A stretch of 64,000 nt of DNA, from the NCBI RefSeq assembly GCF_027531705.1, contig NZ_JAPZSP010000024.1, positions 55,055-119,054 of the forward strand, given 5' to 3'. Shown piece by piece: positions 53,501 through 63,046 of the stretch; positions within the stretch are counted from its first letter, which is position 1; each line of letters begins with the position of its first letter. This stretch comes from Flavobacterium sp. GTDB lineage: Bacteria > Bacteroidota > Bacteroidia > Flavobacteriales > Flavobacteriaceae. A model generated the notes under the pieces. The model ran no database searches. It saw nothing but the letters and a program-made list of their open reading frames with translations, and was not told where the DNA came from. The position numbers were made by a program, and so were the translations under genes.

Positions 53501-54895
53501 TTAATTTATTACAATGTCGTCTAATTGAACAGTTGTTGTAATAGTTGTTGTTCCAACGTACTCAAAGACAAAATAACCGTTTCCTGTCAAACTAGTTGGA
53601 ATATTATAGGTTCCGGCAGAATTAAAATTGCTTTCTGATGAATTAGTACCAGGATAAGTAATATTAAAGCTTGAAGTAATGTTTACAAACGGAGCAACAT
53701 TTAAAAACCCAACTGTAAAATCTTGTTGCTTCACATAATATACATTCAAAGCATTACCATTATTAAATCTGATTTTTTCTGAAAAAGTTAATGAATTTGC
53801 TGCAGTAAAATCAACAGGGACTATAAAATAGCATTGTGCTGGAGTTCCAGGATTATTTGTTCCAGCAAAAGAACTCATTTCTAAATATCTATTACCAGAA
53901 AATTCCCTAACAAACCAATATTTTGTTCCAAAACTTCTATCATTTATATAGTTTGGGAAAGACTTCGTATCAATTGCATAACTAGTAAATGGCTCATTTA
54001 GAGTTCCTGAGAATGTTATATTAGTACCACCTAAAGGTAAGGATGGTGACAATACTCTTGGTTTATCAAACTTAACATCATTTTCGGTTCTCAGTATTAA
54101 TTGAAAACCATTATTATATTTTCCAAGAACTCCTCTTATTTTTCCATTCCCTTTTGCAACAGAATTTCCAGCAAACTTAGCAAATTTACTTGTTCTAACA
54201 TCTAGAGTAGTAGAGCCATTTGTTATTTTTAGACTTGTATCAAAATCAGGTTTGCTATATGTTCCCGTAATTGCAACATCATCAAACTGAACATCACTAA
54301 TTTCAACAAGTGTATTAAGATATGTATCGCTTATTGCTTGGGCAAGAGTAATTTTATGTACTATTGTTTCCTCATCAACAATTTGACAGGAAGGAATTAA
54401 ATATTTTTTGTACTCAAGAGTCGGAATTCTATCAACATCATATATATCTGTTGGTTTTGCACCAAAAACTAACCCTCTTGTAAAATCAGATGGATTACCA
54501 AAGTGCAGTCCTTTCATTTTAAGATAAACTTTTCTTCCTGGTTCAAAACCCTCATTATAAATGTTGTCGTCATCTACCGACATAATAAATCCACGTGAAC
54601 CATCTATTGGCTGAAAATACATGTTTTTAAAGAAGTTCCCTCCTTTATCATTTGAAATAACATAGGCTTCGATAACATCATCTGATGTGTATTCTGGTGT
54701 GTTTGGAATTGTGCTTGGCGCTATTGCAACTGGGTTGATTGCAACTGCATAAACATCTGACACTTCTTTTGTTTTTACTAATGAAGGATTAACACAGTCT
54801 GCCTGAATAGGATCATTAAATGTCTCATTTACACAACTAACCGACAATGTCATCAAAGTTGTGATTGCTATAATTTTATTGAAAATAGTTTTCAT
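53501..54895 (-). CDS. DUF5689-type OB-fold lipoprotein
   Basis: The lipoprotein signal ends at SVSC (Cys21). Residues about 50-270 resemble DUF5689 (VIEAYVISNDKGGNFFKNMYFQP, GRKVYLKMKGLHFGNPSDF, NTLVEISDVQFDDVAI), an OB-fold-like domain found in Bacteroidota next to TonB receptors and nucleases. A C-terminal beta-sandwich (SSFNITYPGTNSSESNFNSAG) follows. It lies 11 bases behind the TonB-dependent receptor gene, so the two form one unit. It is likely the surface binding partner of the receptor. Confidence 0.85.
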   Translation of the reverse strand: MKTIFNKIIAITTLMTLSVSCVNETFNDPIQADCVNPSLVKTKEVSDVYAVAINPVAIAPSTIPNTPEYTSDDVIEAYVISNDKGGNFFKNMYFQPIDGSRGFIMSVDDDNIYNEGFEPGRKVYLKMKGLHFGNPSDFTRGLVFGAKPTDIYDVDRIPTLEYKKYLIPSCQIVDEETIVHKITLAQAISDTYLNTLVEISDVQFDDVAITGTYSKPDFDTSLKITNGSTTLDVRTSKFAKFAGNSVAKGNGKIRGVLGKYNNGFQLILRTENDVKFDKPRVLSPSLPLGGTNITFSGTLNEPFTSYAIDTKSFPNYINDRSFGTKYWFVREFSGNRYLEMSSFAGTNNPGTPAQCYFIVPVDFTAANSLTFSEKIRFNNGNALNVYYVKQQDFTVGFLNVAPFVNITSSFNITYPGTNSSESNFNSAGTYNIPTSLTGNGYFVFEYVGTTTITTTVQLDDIVIN

Positions 54896-54906
54896 ATTTT
54901 TATTAT

Positions 54907-57672
54907 TTAAAAAGTTAAATAAACGTTTACCATAAATGTTCTTCCATAACCATAGAAATATTTATTGCCAAAAGAACGATTTGGACCTTGATAATCTTTG
55001 TACAATTCACTATATGTAGCATTTCTAGCTTGTTCAAAACCACCTGTTTTGTATACTTTGTCTAAAATATTATTTACATTAGCAAAAATCCCAAGTGTAT
55101 TTTGACCAATTCTCCATGATTTTCCACCTACAACGTTAAACAACATAAACGAGTCAAATTGTTCTTGTTGTAAATATTGGTCAGCTAAGTTTTGATTTGT
55201 TGGAAATAACGCTTTGTCAGATTTGTCATAAAAATCATTAGTTCTGAGTAACGGAGAAACATCAACATAATTTTTAGCCAAATAGTTTGCGTTTGCTCCA
55301 ATCCACCAGAATTTTGGGTCACGGTATTCTAATCCTATTGAGTAAGCCTCTTGAGGTGTTCCTGCAACTTTATAATTTTTGATTTTAGCAACCGTGTCAT
55401 CATTTATTGGTTCAACTATTCCATCAGCCAAAAGTTTAATATCTGAATCATTTGTATATTTATATTCTCCAAATGCTGCTACTGCCGTTGCTTTTATAGT
55501 TGAAGTAATTTGGTATTCTATACCGGCTTCAATACCAATATTTCTTTTGTTTTGACCAGTTATTACTTCGGTTACAAATTCTCCTGCAGCAGTTGTACCA
55601 GTTGTATTAATTGCATCAGCATAATAAAAAGCTACATCTGTAGAATTCTTGGTTTCATTAAAAAAACCTGTAAATCTGGCTTTCAATTTAGGAGTTTTGA
55701 TAATATAACTCAAATCCATACTACTAATTCCTTCATTAGAAATGTTTTCGGTGCTATTGTTGTTTTGTCTTGCATAAGGAAAAACATCTTTTGTATTTGG
55801 TGCTTTACTCATATAAACACCGTTAAAATCAACATAATGTCTTCCTGAAATTTTATAAGTTAAACCACCTTTAAAACCGAAATTATCAAAATGTAATTTA
55901 TCGCTTTTACCAAAAGAGTTAGTTGGATTAAATCCGTTTCTGTAAAGACCTTCTCTTTGATAAGAATTTCTTGAAAAGGTTTGTGCTAAGTAAAAATCAA
56001 CTTTTTTGTAAGTAAACTTGAATTGAGTAAAAGCATCAATTTTAGTTGCATTTATATTGTAGTTGTAACCATATCTATCATTTACACCAACAATTCTACC
56101 TGGATTGTTTGTATCAGAATCTTGTTCTGAACCAACTCCAAAAAGATTTACATCATTATAAAAGTTTCCACCTAATAAATCTAACAAATTTTTAAAGTTT
56201 TCTGATTTTGAATTTGTAAAAGTTGCTCCAGCGTTCATTACAATATTGTCGGATAGTCTAGTTGAGAAAATAGAATTTGCAGTTACAGTTGTATCATCAG
56301 TTCTGTCTTCATATAACACAAAAACGCTCCCAGTATTAATATTCAAAGGTTTTCTATTGTCATTATACATAGCAGTCCAATTTAACTGCGGATTTGATAA
56401 AAACCCTTGTTTTAATCCTTCAGCTTGTACAAAATTAGGGCTATAAACACCATCTATAAAATTGGTCGTAGCATAACTTGGTAGTTTTTTATAATATGTT
56501 GGATCTGGATTGTCAACTGCCTGAAAATCTATTCTACTATTACCTATTTTACCAGTTTGGTAAGAAACGTTTGTATTTAATTTTGATTTTGAATTTAATT
56601 TCCAATAATGGCTTAAGATGATTATTGGTTCTTCCACTACTTTTTCACGAGAATTTCTTTTCTCGCCTTCTTGCCAACCCCAATATGAATTATATTTAAA
56701 ATCTTTTAAATTTGTAATCTCATCAGTATTTGGAGAGTTTTTCCCTCTTCTGTTTTGAGCATACATTGAAGTAAGGTTTAACGAATGATTTGCATTTATT
56801 CTTTTTTCAACACTTGCAAATAATGAATTAGCAGCATAAGTTGTTCCGTCAAAATGACCTTCTTCTGCCCAACGTCTTCCTCCAGAAATTACATAAGCCC
56901 AACCATCTTTATCCATTCCAGAAGCATGTGTAACCATTGCTCTAAAATTATAGTTGGTATTTGTGCTTAAGAAAGAAAGTCTAGTTCCTTTTCTATATAT
57001 TGAAGCTTGAGTATTCATTTCTTGCGTTCCAGCAATTCCTCCAAAAGTATAATCAGAAGGTTTTGAACCATCTGTAAATTCTTGGTTTCTAGTTGCATCG
57101 TTTAGACCACCCCAATTACTATATTGTGGTCTTCCATCTGATAATCGATTCATTGAAACACCGTTAATCATAACAGTAGAATATTCATTATCGATACCAC
57201 GAACGCTAAAACGTGCTTGACCAAAATTATAAGCAGCCGCTTGTTGGAAAGCATCTCTACTAGCTTGTAATAAAGCCGATGTGCTTTCTGAACCACTATT
57301 ATCATCACCCAAATCATTATCAGTGATAGTAATTAAGCTGTTTTGCTGTTCTTCGGTGATGTCTTCGTCTAAAACAACTATTCCGACATCAATCATTTTT
57401 CCTGCTACTATTTCAATTTGTAATAATTGATCTTTGTAACCTTGACTTCTAACTTGAAGTAACTGATTTCCAACAGGTACTCCTTTGAATACAAATTTTC
57501 CTGATCCGTCTGTAATTTGAGTTAAATTTGTGTTTTGAATGGATGTAACGACATTCTGTAATGGTTTTTGTGTTTTAGAATCCAAAACTTTTCCTGAAAC
57601 TCCCGTTCCTGTTTGGGCAAAAACAAATAACACTTGCATTACAAATAATGTACTAATAACAAGTTTTTTCAT
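54907..57672 (-). CDS. TonB-dependent receptor
   Basis: The 921-residue outer-membrane protein has a signal ending VFAQ, a carboxypeptidase-like domain (GVSGKVLDSKTQKPLQNVVTS), a plug (SALLQASRDAFQQAAAYNFGQARFSVRGID, VMINGVSMNR) and a long barrel ending MVNVYLTF. It imports a large substrate with energy from TonB. The partners DUF5689 lipoprotein (downstream) and an exported EEP nuclease-like enzyme (divergent at 57809) suggest nucleic acid or phosphate scavenging. A TACATTTG box at 57735-57728 may be its -7 element. Confidence 0.94.
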   Translation of the reverse strand: MKKLVISTLFVMQVLFVFAQTGTGVSGKVLDSKTQKPLQNVVTSIQNTNLTQITDGSGKFVFKGVPVGNQLLQVRSQGYKDQLLQIEIVAGKMIDVGIVVLDEDITEEQQNSLITITDNDLGDDNSGSESTSALLQASRDAFQQAAAYNFGQARFSVRGIDNEYSTVMINGVSMNRLSDGRPQYSNWGGLNDATRNQEFTDGSKPSDYTFGGIAGTQEMNTQASIYRKGTRLSFLSTNTNYNFRAMVTHASGMDKDGWAYVISGGRRWAEEGHFDGTTYAANSLFASVEKRINANHSLNLTSMYAQNRRGKNSPNTDEITNLKDFKYNSYWGWQEGEKRNSREKVVEEPIIILSHYWKLNSKSKLNTNVSYQTGKIGNSRIDFQAVDNPDPTYYKKLPSYATTNFIDGVYSPNFVQAEGLKQGFLSNPQLNWTAMYNDNRKPLNINTGSVFVLYEDRTDDTTVTANSIFSTRLSDNIVMNAGATFTNSKSENFKNLLDLLGGNFYNDVNLFGVGSEQDSDTNNPGRIVGVNDRYGYNYNINATKIDAFTQFKFTYKKVDFYLAQTFSRNSYQREGLYRNGFNPTNSFGKSDKLHFDNFGFKGGLTYKISGRHYVDFNGVYMSKAPNTKDVFPYARQNNNSTENISNEGISSMDLSYIIKTPKLKARFTGFFNETKNSTDVAFYYADAINTTGTTAAGEFVTEVITGQNKRNIGIEAGIEYQITSTIKATAVAAFGEYKYTNDSDIKLLADGIVEPINDDTVAKIKNYKVAGTPQEAYSIGLEYRDPKFWWIGANANYLAKNYVDVSPLLRTNDFYDKSDKALFPTNQNLADQYLQQEQFDSFMLFNVVGGKSWRIGQNTLGIFANVNNILDKVYKTGGFEQARNATYSELYKDYQGPNRSFGNKYFYGYGRTFMVNVYLTF

Positions 57673-57808
57673 AAATAGAATAAAATTAATTTACATTTTT
57701 TTGTCAAGAATTAATTTCTTAACGGTACAAATGTACATCATTTAATAATATTATATACTTTTGGCAGAGAATTTGTAAATAACTTTACAGTATAATAATA
57801 TCGAATTT

Positions 57809-58915
57809 ATGAGAATTAATAAACTTATTGCCCTTTTGATTGTTTTATTCGCAATGCAAGGCGCAAATGCACAGGCTAAAAAGTATAAAATTCATACCGT
57901 TGCGTTTTATAATTTAGAAAATTTGTTTGATACAATTAACAATCCGAATAACGACGAAGAATGGTTGCCTAATGGTTCTCAAAACTGGACAGGCGAAAAA
58001 TATAAAAGAAAGCTTCAAAATATGGCAAGAGTCATTGCCGAAATTGGAACAAACGACCAACAAAAAGAATCTCCAACTTTTTTGGGTGTTTGCGAAGTTG
58101 AAAATAGAGGAGTTCTAGAAGATTTAGTAAAAGAACCACTACTCATTGATAAACAATATGGAGTTGTTCATTTTGATTCGCCCGACAAAAGAGGAATTGA
58201 TGTTGGCCTTTTATACAAAAAGAAAAACTTTACCTTAACTAGTTATACTAATGTTCCATTATACATATATAAGGATCAAGAAAAAAAATCTAAAAAAGAA
58301 GAAAAAGAAGAAATTACAGATGATGCTATTGCAGAAGATCTTTCTTCAAAAAGAGTTTATACTAGAGATCAATTATTAGTTACAGGATTTCTAGATGGTG
58401 AAGAAATTAATATTATTGTTAATCACTGGCCATCTCGTTCTGGTGGTGAAAAGAAAAGTTCACCTTTTAGAGAAGCTGCTGGCGCACTTAATAGAAAAAT
58501 CATGGATTCATTAGTAAAAATAAATCCTAATGCTAAAATCATAACTATGGGCGACCTTAATGATGGTTCTTATAATAAAAGTGTAAAAGTTGAAATTGGT
58601 GCTAAACTCAAAAAATCGGAACTACAATCAGCTGGTGATATATACAATCCATTTGAGCAAATGGCAAAAGAAGGTCATGCCTCTCTTTTTTACAGAGATT
58701 CTGGAGATATTTTTGACCAAATTATGGTTAGTGAACGATTCATAAATAGCGACTCAAGCACATACAAATATTGGAAAGCTGGAATTTATAACAAACCTTT
58801 TATGATACAAACAACTGGACAGTACAAAGGTTATCCACTAAGACATTCTGCTACCGAAGAAGGTTTTAGTGATCACTTTCCAGTATATGTCTATCTTATT
58901 AAAGAAGTAAAATAA
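57809..58915 (+). CDS. Exported endonuclease/exonuclease/phosphatase family enzyme
   Basis: The signal ends ANAQA. EEP motifs are clear: VAFYNLENLFDTINNPNNDE, LGVCEVENRGVLEDLV, IDVGLLYKK, INIIVNHWPSRSGGE, KIITMGDLNDGS and FSDHFPVYVYL. The VNHWPSRxGG form is typical of extracellular nucleases of Bacteroidota. A short Lys/Glu-rich insertion is seen near residue 160. It is divergent from the TonB receptor and DUF5689 pair over 136 bases, and is probably part of the same nucleic-acid-scavenging locus. Preference for DNA, RNA or another phosphodiester cannot be read from the sequence. Confidence 0.92.
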   Translation: MRINKLIALLIVLFAMQGANAQAKKYKIHTVAFYNLENLFDTINNPNNDEEWLPNGSQNWTGEKYKRKLQNMARVIAEIGTNDQQKESPTFLGVCEVENRGVLEDLVKEPLLIDKQYGVVHFDSPDKRGIDVGLLYKKKNFTLTSYTNVPLYIYKDQEKKSKKEEKEEITDDAIAEDLSSKRVYTRDQLLVTGFLDGEEINIIVNHWPSRSGGEKKSSPFREAAGALNRKIMDSLVKINPNAKIITMGDLNDGSYNKSVKVEIGAKLKKSELQSAGDIYNPFEQMAKEGHASLFYRDSGDIFDQIMVSERFINSDSSTYKYWKAGIYNKPFMIQTTGQYKGYPLRHSATEEGFSDHFPVYVYLIKEVK

Positions 58916-58920
58916 TTTTT

Positions 58921-58956
58921 AAAAGGTTGGTTCTTGCCAGCCTTTTTTATTTTTTA
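58921..58956 (+). terminator. Intrinsic terminator after the EEP gene
   Basis: AAAAGGTTGG (58921-58930) and CCAGCCTTTT (58937-58946) pair with a T-G wobble around a 6-base loop, followed by a T-rich run. Confidence 0.82.
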
Positions 58957-58979
58957 GTAATTTCGTAAAAAATAATTTT

Positions 58980-59528
58980 ATGTCAATTCAAAAACCTTTC
59001 AACCTAGCCAAGTGGATAGAAGAAAATAAACATCTTCTTCAACCGCCAGTTTCTAATAAAAACCTTTATGTAGATTCTGGCGATTATATTGTAATGATTG
59101 TTGGTGGTCCAAATGCCCGAAAAGATTATCATTACAACGAAACCGAAGAATTGTTCTATCAATTACAGGGTGAAATAACAGTTTACATTCAAGAAAATGG
59201 CAAAAAGAAAGCTATGAAGCTTTCTGCTGGAGATATGTTTCTGCTGCCTGCCAAAGTGCCACATTCACCATCGCGAACAGAAAACTCAATTGGTTTGGTT
59301 ATCGAAAGAAAAAGAGAAAACTTAAGTTTAAAAGACGGTTTGCTTTGGTTTTGCGACAATTGCAATCACAAATTGCACGAAGTCTATTTTGAATTACACA
59401 ATATTGAAAAAGATTTTCTTTCACATTTTAAAGAATTTTACAATTCTGAAGAAAAAAGAACGTGTCAAAAATGTGGAACTATAATGCAATCTGACCCAAG
59501 ATTTATAGATAAAGACTACGAATCCTAG
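58980..59528 (+). CDS. 3-hydroxyanthranilate 3,4-dioxygenase
   Basis: Opens the ring of 3-hydroxyanthranilate in the kynurenine pathway, giving the precursor of quinolinate and NAD or of 2-aminomuconate. The iron ligands His51, Glu57 and His95 are in place (DYHYNETEELFYQLQGE, PHSPSR), with the substrate-binding Arg47, Arg99 and Glu110. The bacterial-type second, rubredoxin-like metal site is complete (Cys125, Cys128, Cys162, Cys165). The length of 182 residues is normal. It is followed by an ALDH-type gene at 59794, though 265 bases apart. Confidence 0.95.
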   Translation: MSIQKPFNLAKWIEENKHLLQPPVSNKNLYVDSGDYIVMIVGGPNARKDYHYNETEELFYQLQGEITVYIQENGKKKAMKLSAGDMFLLPAKVPHSPSRTENSIGLVIERKRENLSLKDGLLWFCDNCNHKLHEVYFELHNIEKDFLSHFKEFYNSEEKRTCQKCGTIMQSDPRFIDKDYES

Positions 59529-59793
59529 AATAAACATTTAAGAAATTAAGCTCTTTTTGTTCCTTTCATGTTTAATTTCTTTAAGCAAATCCAGCTATAC
59601 ATTTCAAGTTTTTGAAAATAAACACTATTTTTCTAAGCCACAAAAGGAGCTTCTATGGTCGCTCTTTTCTGCCAAGAAAAATTAGCATTTTTTTTCAAAA
59701 AGCTTTCCATTTCTATCTGGGCTAAATACCAAAAATTCAAAATAAACCACTATTTTTACCAAAAATTTATAAATCACAAATAAAAACATACAA
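59529..59793. other. 265-base gap before the ALDH gene
   Basis: Mostly AT-rich filler. A 10-base inverted repeat (AAGAAATTAA 59540-59549, TTAATTTCTT 59572-59581) with a 22-base loop may end the dioxygenase transcript. Nothing else is recognised. Confidence 0.35.
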
Positions 59794-61347
59794 ATGTCAA
59801 CAATTGCTCAACAATTCGGCATGACCGAAGCATTAGAAATTCTAGGTGTAAAAGCCATAAACGAAGGAACTTCTACAGGAAACAATCACTTTTCTAATGG
59901 TGCTATTCTAGAAAGTTATTCGCCAGTAGATGGACAACTTATTGCAAAAGTAAGAACAACAACTGCCGAAGATTATGAAAAAGTAATGCAAACTGCGACT
60001 GAAGCATTCAAAACATTTCGTTTAATGCCAGCTCCAAAACGTGGAGAAATTGTCCGTCAGTTTGGAGAAAAACTAAGAAAATACAAAGAACCACTTGGTA
60101 AACTAGTTTCCTATGAAATGGGAAAATCATTGCAAGAAGGTTATGGTGAAGTACAAGAAATGATTGACATTTGCGACTTTGCAGTTGGTCTTTCTCGTCA
60201 ATTACATGGTTTGACAATGCACTCAGAACGTCCTGGACACAGAATGTATGAGCAATACCATCCACTTGGGATTGTTGGGATTATTTCTGCCTTCAACTTT
60301 CCAGTTGCCGTTTGGGCTTGGAATACGGCTTTAGCATGGATTTGTGGAGATGTTTGCGTTTGGAAACCATCTGAAAAAACACCTTTATGCGGAATTGCAT
60401 GTCAAAATATCATTGCCGAGGTTTTAAAAGAAAATAATCTTCCCGAAGGAATTTCATGTTTAATAAATGGTGACTATAAAGTGGGTGAAATGATGACTCA
60501 CGATAAGAGAGTTCCTTTAGTTTCTGCAACAGGTTCTACTCGTATGGGTAAAATTGTAGCCCAAGCATGTGCGGCTCGTTTAGGAAATTCACTTTTAGAA
60601 TTAGGTGGAAACAATGCAATCATTGTAACGCCAGATGCAGATATCAAAATGACAGTTATCGGTGCCGTTTTTGGAGCTGTTGGAACAGCTGGTCAACGTT
60701 GTACTTCAACTCGTAGATTAATTATACACGAAAGTATCTATGATAAAGTAAAAGATGCTGTAACTTCTGCTTACAATCAATTAAGAATTGGAAATCCTTT
60801 AGATCAAAACAATCATGTTGGACCACTAATTGATACGCATGCTGTTGAAATGTACAACAAAGCATTAGAAAAAGTAGTTGCCGAAGGCGGAAAAATTCTA
60901 GTTGAAGGCGGCGTTCTTTCTGGTGAAGGTTATGAAAGTGGTTGCTATGTAAAACCAGCGATTGCTGAAGCAAATAATTCTTTCGAAATTGTACAGCACG
61001 AAACGTTTGCACCAGTACTTTACTTACTTAAATACACAGGCGATGTTCATGATGCAATTGCTATTCAAAATGGTGTAGCGCAAGGTTTATCTTCTGCCAT
61101 TATGACCAACAATCTTCGTGAAGCTGAAGCATTCTTATCGGTAGCAGGTTCTGACTGTGGAATTGCGAATGTAAACATTGGAACTTCTGGAGCAGAAATT
61201 GGTGGCGCTTTTGGTGGAGAAAAAGAAACCGGTGGCGGTAGAGAATCTGGTTCAGATGCCTGGAAAGCGTATATGCGAAGACAAACCAACACAATCAATT
61301 ACACAACAAGTTTACCACTAGCACAAGGAATTAAATTTGATTTATAA
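59794..61347 (+). CDS. amaB: ALDH7-type aldehyde dehydrogenase (L-piperidine-6-carboxylate/aminoadipate semialdehyde dehydrogenase)
   Basis: The 517-residue NAD-dependent aldehyde dehydrogenase has catalytic Cys303 in TAGQRCTSTRR and Glu269 in LLELGGNNA. ALDH7 hallmarks are HPLGIVGIISAFNFPVAVWAWNTALAWICGD and FGGEKETGGGRESGSDAWK near the end. Members oxidise alpha-aminoadipic semialdehyde in lysine breakdown. The position behind 3-hydroxyanthranilate dioxygenase might instead suggest a role in aminomuconate semialdehyde oxidation, but the ALDH7 sequence favours the lysine function. It is closed by its own terminator. Confidence 0.9.
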   Translation: MSTIAQQFGMTEALEILGVKAINEGTSTGNNHFSNGAILESYSPVDGQLIAKVRTTTAEDYEKVMQTATEAFKTFRLMPAPKRGEIVRQFGEKLRKYKEPLGKLVSYEMGKSLQEGYGEVQEMIDICDFAVGLSRQLHGLTMHSERPGHRMYEQYHPLGIVGIISAFNFPVAVWAWNTALAWICGDVCVWKPSEKTPLCGIACQNIIAEVLKENNLPEGISCLINGDYKVGEMMTHDKRVPLVSATGSTRMGKIVAQACAARLGNSLLELGGNNAIIVTPDADIKMTVIGAVFGAVGTAGQRCTSTRRLIIHESIYDKVKDAVTSAYNQLRIGNPLDQNNHVGPLIDTHAVEMYNKALEKVVAEGGKILVEGGVLSGEGYESGCYVKPAIAEANNSFEIVQHETFAPVLYLLKYTGDVHDAIAIQNGVAQGLSSAIMTNNLREAEAFLSVAGSDCGIANVNIGTSGAEIGGAFGGEKETGGGRESGSDAWKAYMRRQTNTINYTTSLPLAQGIKFDL

Positions 61348-61353
61348 ATAAAG

Positions 61354-61378
61354 AACCGACTTAATTGTCGGTTTTTTT
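61354..61378 (+). terminator. Intrinsic terminator after the ALDH gene
   Basis: AACCGAC and GTCGGTT form a 7-base stem with a TTAATT loop followed by a T-run. Confidence 0.88.
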
Positions 61379-61424
61379 ACGCAACCTTTTTATATTTTTT
61401 GCATCTTGTTAAAAACTATAATTT

Positions 61425-61811
61425 ATGAAAAAACTAGCATTCGTTTTATGTCTTCCATTCTTACTTGCTTCAACTTGCGAGAATGACGATAATATTGATG
61501 ATATTGATGATATTGTTTGCACAACAGAAGCAAAGGCAGGATTAAACGTTACCGTAAAAGATTTAAACACCAATCAAATTTTGAATGAAGGTGTAATCGT
61601 AGAAGCAACAGATGGGTTGTATGTTGAACTTTTAGAATCTTTCTTTCCAACACAAACCACTTTTTTTGGCGCTTGGGAAAGAACAGGTAATTATACTCTA
61701 ACTGTTACAAAAGTTGGCTATGAAAACTATGTTTCTGATGTGATAACTGTTACTCGCGATGTTTGTCATGTTATACCGAAGCAGATAGAAATTAAGTTAA
61801 CACCACAATAA
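61425..61811 (+). CDS. Small hypothetical lipoprotein, 128 aa
   Basis: The lipoprotein leader has its lipobox at ASTC (Cys18). An acidic stretch (ENDDNIDDIDDI) follows. The rest is a carboxypeptidase-regulatory-like beta-sandwich (AGLNVTVKDLNTNQILNEGVIVEATDG, NYTLTVTKVGYENYVSDVITV). The last Cys pair (Cys33 and Cys117 region) might form a disulphide. No specific function can be given. Confidence 0.85.
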   Translation: MKKLAFVLCLPFLLASTCENDDNIDDIDDIVCTTEAKAGLNVTVKDLNTNQILNEGVIVEATDGLYVELLESFFPTQTTFFGAWERTGNYTLTVTKVGYENYVSDVITVTRDVCHVIPKQIEIKLTPQ

Positions 61812-61815
61812 ACAA

Positions 61816-61846
61816 AAAAGGATTCAACGCTAAATTGAATCCTTTT
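61816..61846. terminator. Bidirectional terminator between the small lipoprotein and phnA-type genes
   Basis: Perfect arms AAAAGGATTCAA (61816-61827) and TTGAATCCTTTT (61835-61846) with a 7-base loop, flanked by A and T runs. Confidence 0.9.
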
Positions 61847-61866
61847 TTATTTTTAATTAAAAGATA

Positions 61867-62445
61867 TTATTTTGTCTTCTTAGTATATTGAGTTAAGATT
61901 ACAATATGTTGACCTTCGACTCTACCTTCTATATGTTCAGCATTATCCCAAACTAATTTGATATTGTGAACGGCAGCGCCACGTTTTGCGGTAAAGTTGG
62001 CTCCTTTTACGTCCAAATCTTTTATCAAAACTACAGAATCACCATCTTTTAGTATATTTCCGTTTGAATCTTTGTGAACAATTTTCCCTTCTTCATCCTC
62101 GCCTTCGCCTGTTGCTGCTGCCCAAACCAATGTTTCATCATCAAGATACATCATATCAAGCAAATCTTGTGGCCAGCCTTCAGCTCTTAATCTATTTAGC
62201 ATTCTCCAAGCAACAACTTGAACTGATTTGTTTTCATTCCACATACTATCAGAAAGACAACGCCAGTGGTTTGGATCAGTAGTTGTTACATTCTCAATTT
62301 GATTTTTACAAGTTGTACAAACCAAAACAGAATTGTCAACCGACATAGCTTCTTCTTTGGTTAAATAAATTTTTAAATCATCTGAGCTACCACATAATTC
62401 ACATTTAGAACCACTTCTTTCGTATAACTTTTTATCTATACTCAT
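61867..62445 (-). CDS. PhnA-domain zinc-ribbon protein
   Basis: The start is taken at the ATG at 62445 (MSIDKKLYERSG); the longer frame to 62475 would read into the terminator hairpin of the upstream gene. The N-terminus carries a zinc ribbon (CELCGSSDDL, CTTCKNQI). The C-terminal PhnA/YjdM domain is typical (SVVLIKDLDVKGANFTAKRGA, IKLVWDNAEHIEGRVEG). PhnA-type proteins were named from phosphonate loci but their role is unsettled, and no phosphonate gene is near. The protein is 192 residues and cytoplasmic. Confidence 0.9.
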   Translation of the reverse strand: MSIDKKLYERSGSKCELCGSSDDLKIYLTKEEAMSVDNSVLVCTTCKNQIENVTTTDPNHWRCLSDSMWNENKSVQVVAWRMLNRLRAEGWPQDLLDMMYLDDETLVWAAATGEGEDEEGKIVHKDSNGNILKDGDSVVLIKDLDVKGANFTAKRGAAVHNIKLVWDNAEHIEGRVEGQHIVILTQYTKKTK

Positions 62446-62461
62446 TTTAGTATTTTGTTTT

Positions 62462-62507
62462 ATAAAAAAAATCACGAATTAAATTTTGAGCTTAATTCGT
62501 GATTTTT
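62462..62507 (-). terminator. Intrinsic terminator after the DUF6646-like gene
   Basis: A perfect 16-base stem (AAAAATCACGAATTAA 62467-62482, TTAATTCGTGATTTTT 62492-62507), with a 9-base loop, is followed on the minus strand by a T-run. It lies 18 bases beyond the stop at 62525. Confidence 0.9.
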
Positions 62508-62524
62508 ATACTGTTTGTTGGATT

Positions 62525-63004
62525 TTATAAATTAAATGAAACACCTACATTAGCAATAAAAAATCCTTTGTCATCAGAATCATATTGAGCCAATTGCGTT
62601 CCAAATTCAGTGTAAACACCAAATCCATCAGAAAAGAAATATCTTGCTCCTAAATGTCCGCCGAAATCTCTAATACCTAAGCTTAAACCTGGATAAATAT
62701 CAAGTTTATCATCAATATTTAATACATTTCCAATATTTGCATTAAATCTTGCTCTTACATCAATTTTATCCCCAAAATCAACATCTGAAGCTTTAATACC
62801 TCCTGAAAAACCCATTAAATAAGAAGCTGCAACACCAATAGACATGTTTTCACCAACACCATAATCACCAGTTAAGTGAATTCCTGTTGCTTTTTCTGGT
62901 AAATGTGCACCAACTTGAACTTTGAAATCTCCTTTTCCTTTAAACGCTTGAGCGTTAACAAAACCTACTGATAGGACAACTAATAAAGTAATAATTTTTT
63001 TCAT
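62525..63004 (-). CDS. Small outer-membrane protein, DUF6646-like
   Basis: The 159-residue exported protein has a signal ending VNAQA. Its beta-barrel strands include GDFKVQVGAHLPEKATGIHLTGDYGVG, MSIGVAASYLMGFSGG and FGVYTEFGTQLAQYD, ending FIANVGVSFNL with a hydrophobic C-terminal residue. It resembles a small conserved flavobacterial family (DUF6646, from memory). It is 42 bases downstream of the phosphatase gene and may share its transcript. Confidence 0.85.
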   Translation of the reverse strand: MKKIITLLVVLSVGFVNAQAFKGKGDFKVQVGAHLPEKATGIHLTGDYGVGENMSIGVAASYLMGFSGGIKASDVDFGDKIDVRARFNANIGNVLNIDDKLDIYPGLSLGIRDFGGHLGARYFFSDGFGVYTEFGTQLAQYDSDDKGFFIANVGVSFNL

Positions 63005-63046
63005 ATCTATTTCGTTTTAAAATTTTGTCAAAGATAATAAGTTTTT

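Noticed and set aside
61100..61294. Overlapping minus-strand frames within the ALDH gene
   Set aside because: Composition-driven shadows of the ALDH coding sequence with no independent support.
62446..62475. Longer PhnA N-terminus
   Set aside because: It would place the start codon within the terminator hairpin of the neighbouring gene; MSIDKKLYERSG is the usual PhnA beginning.
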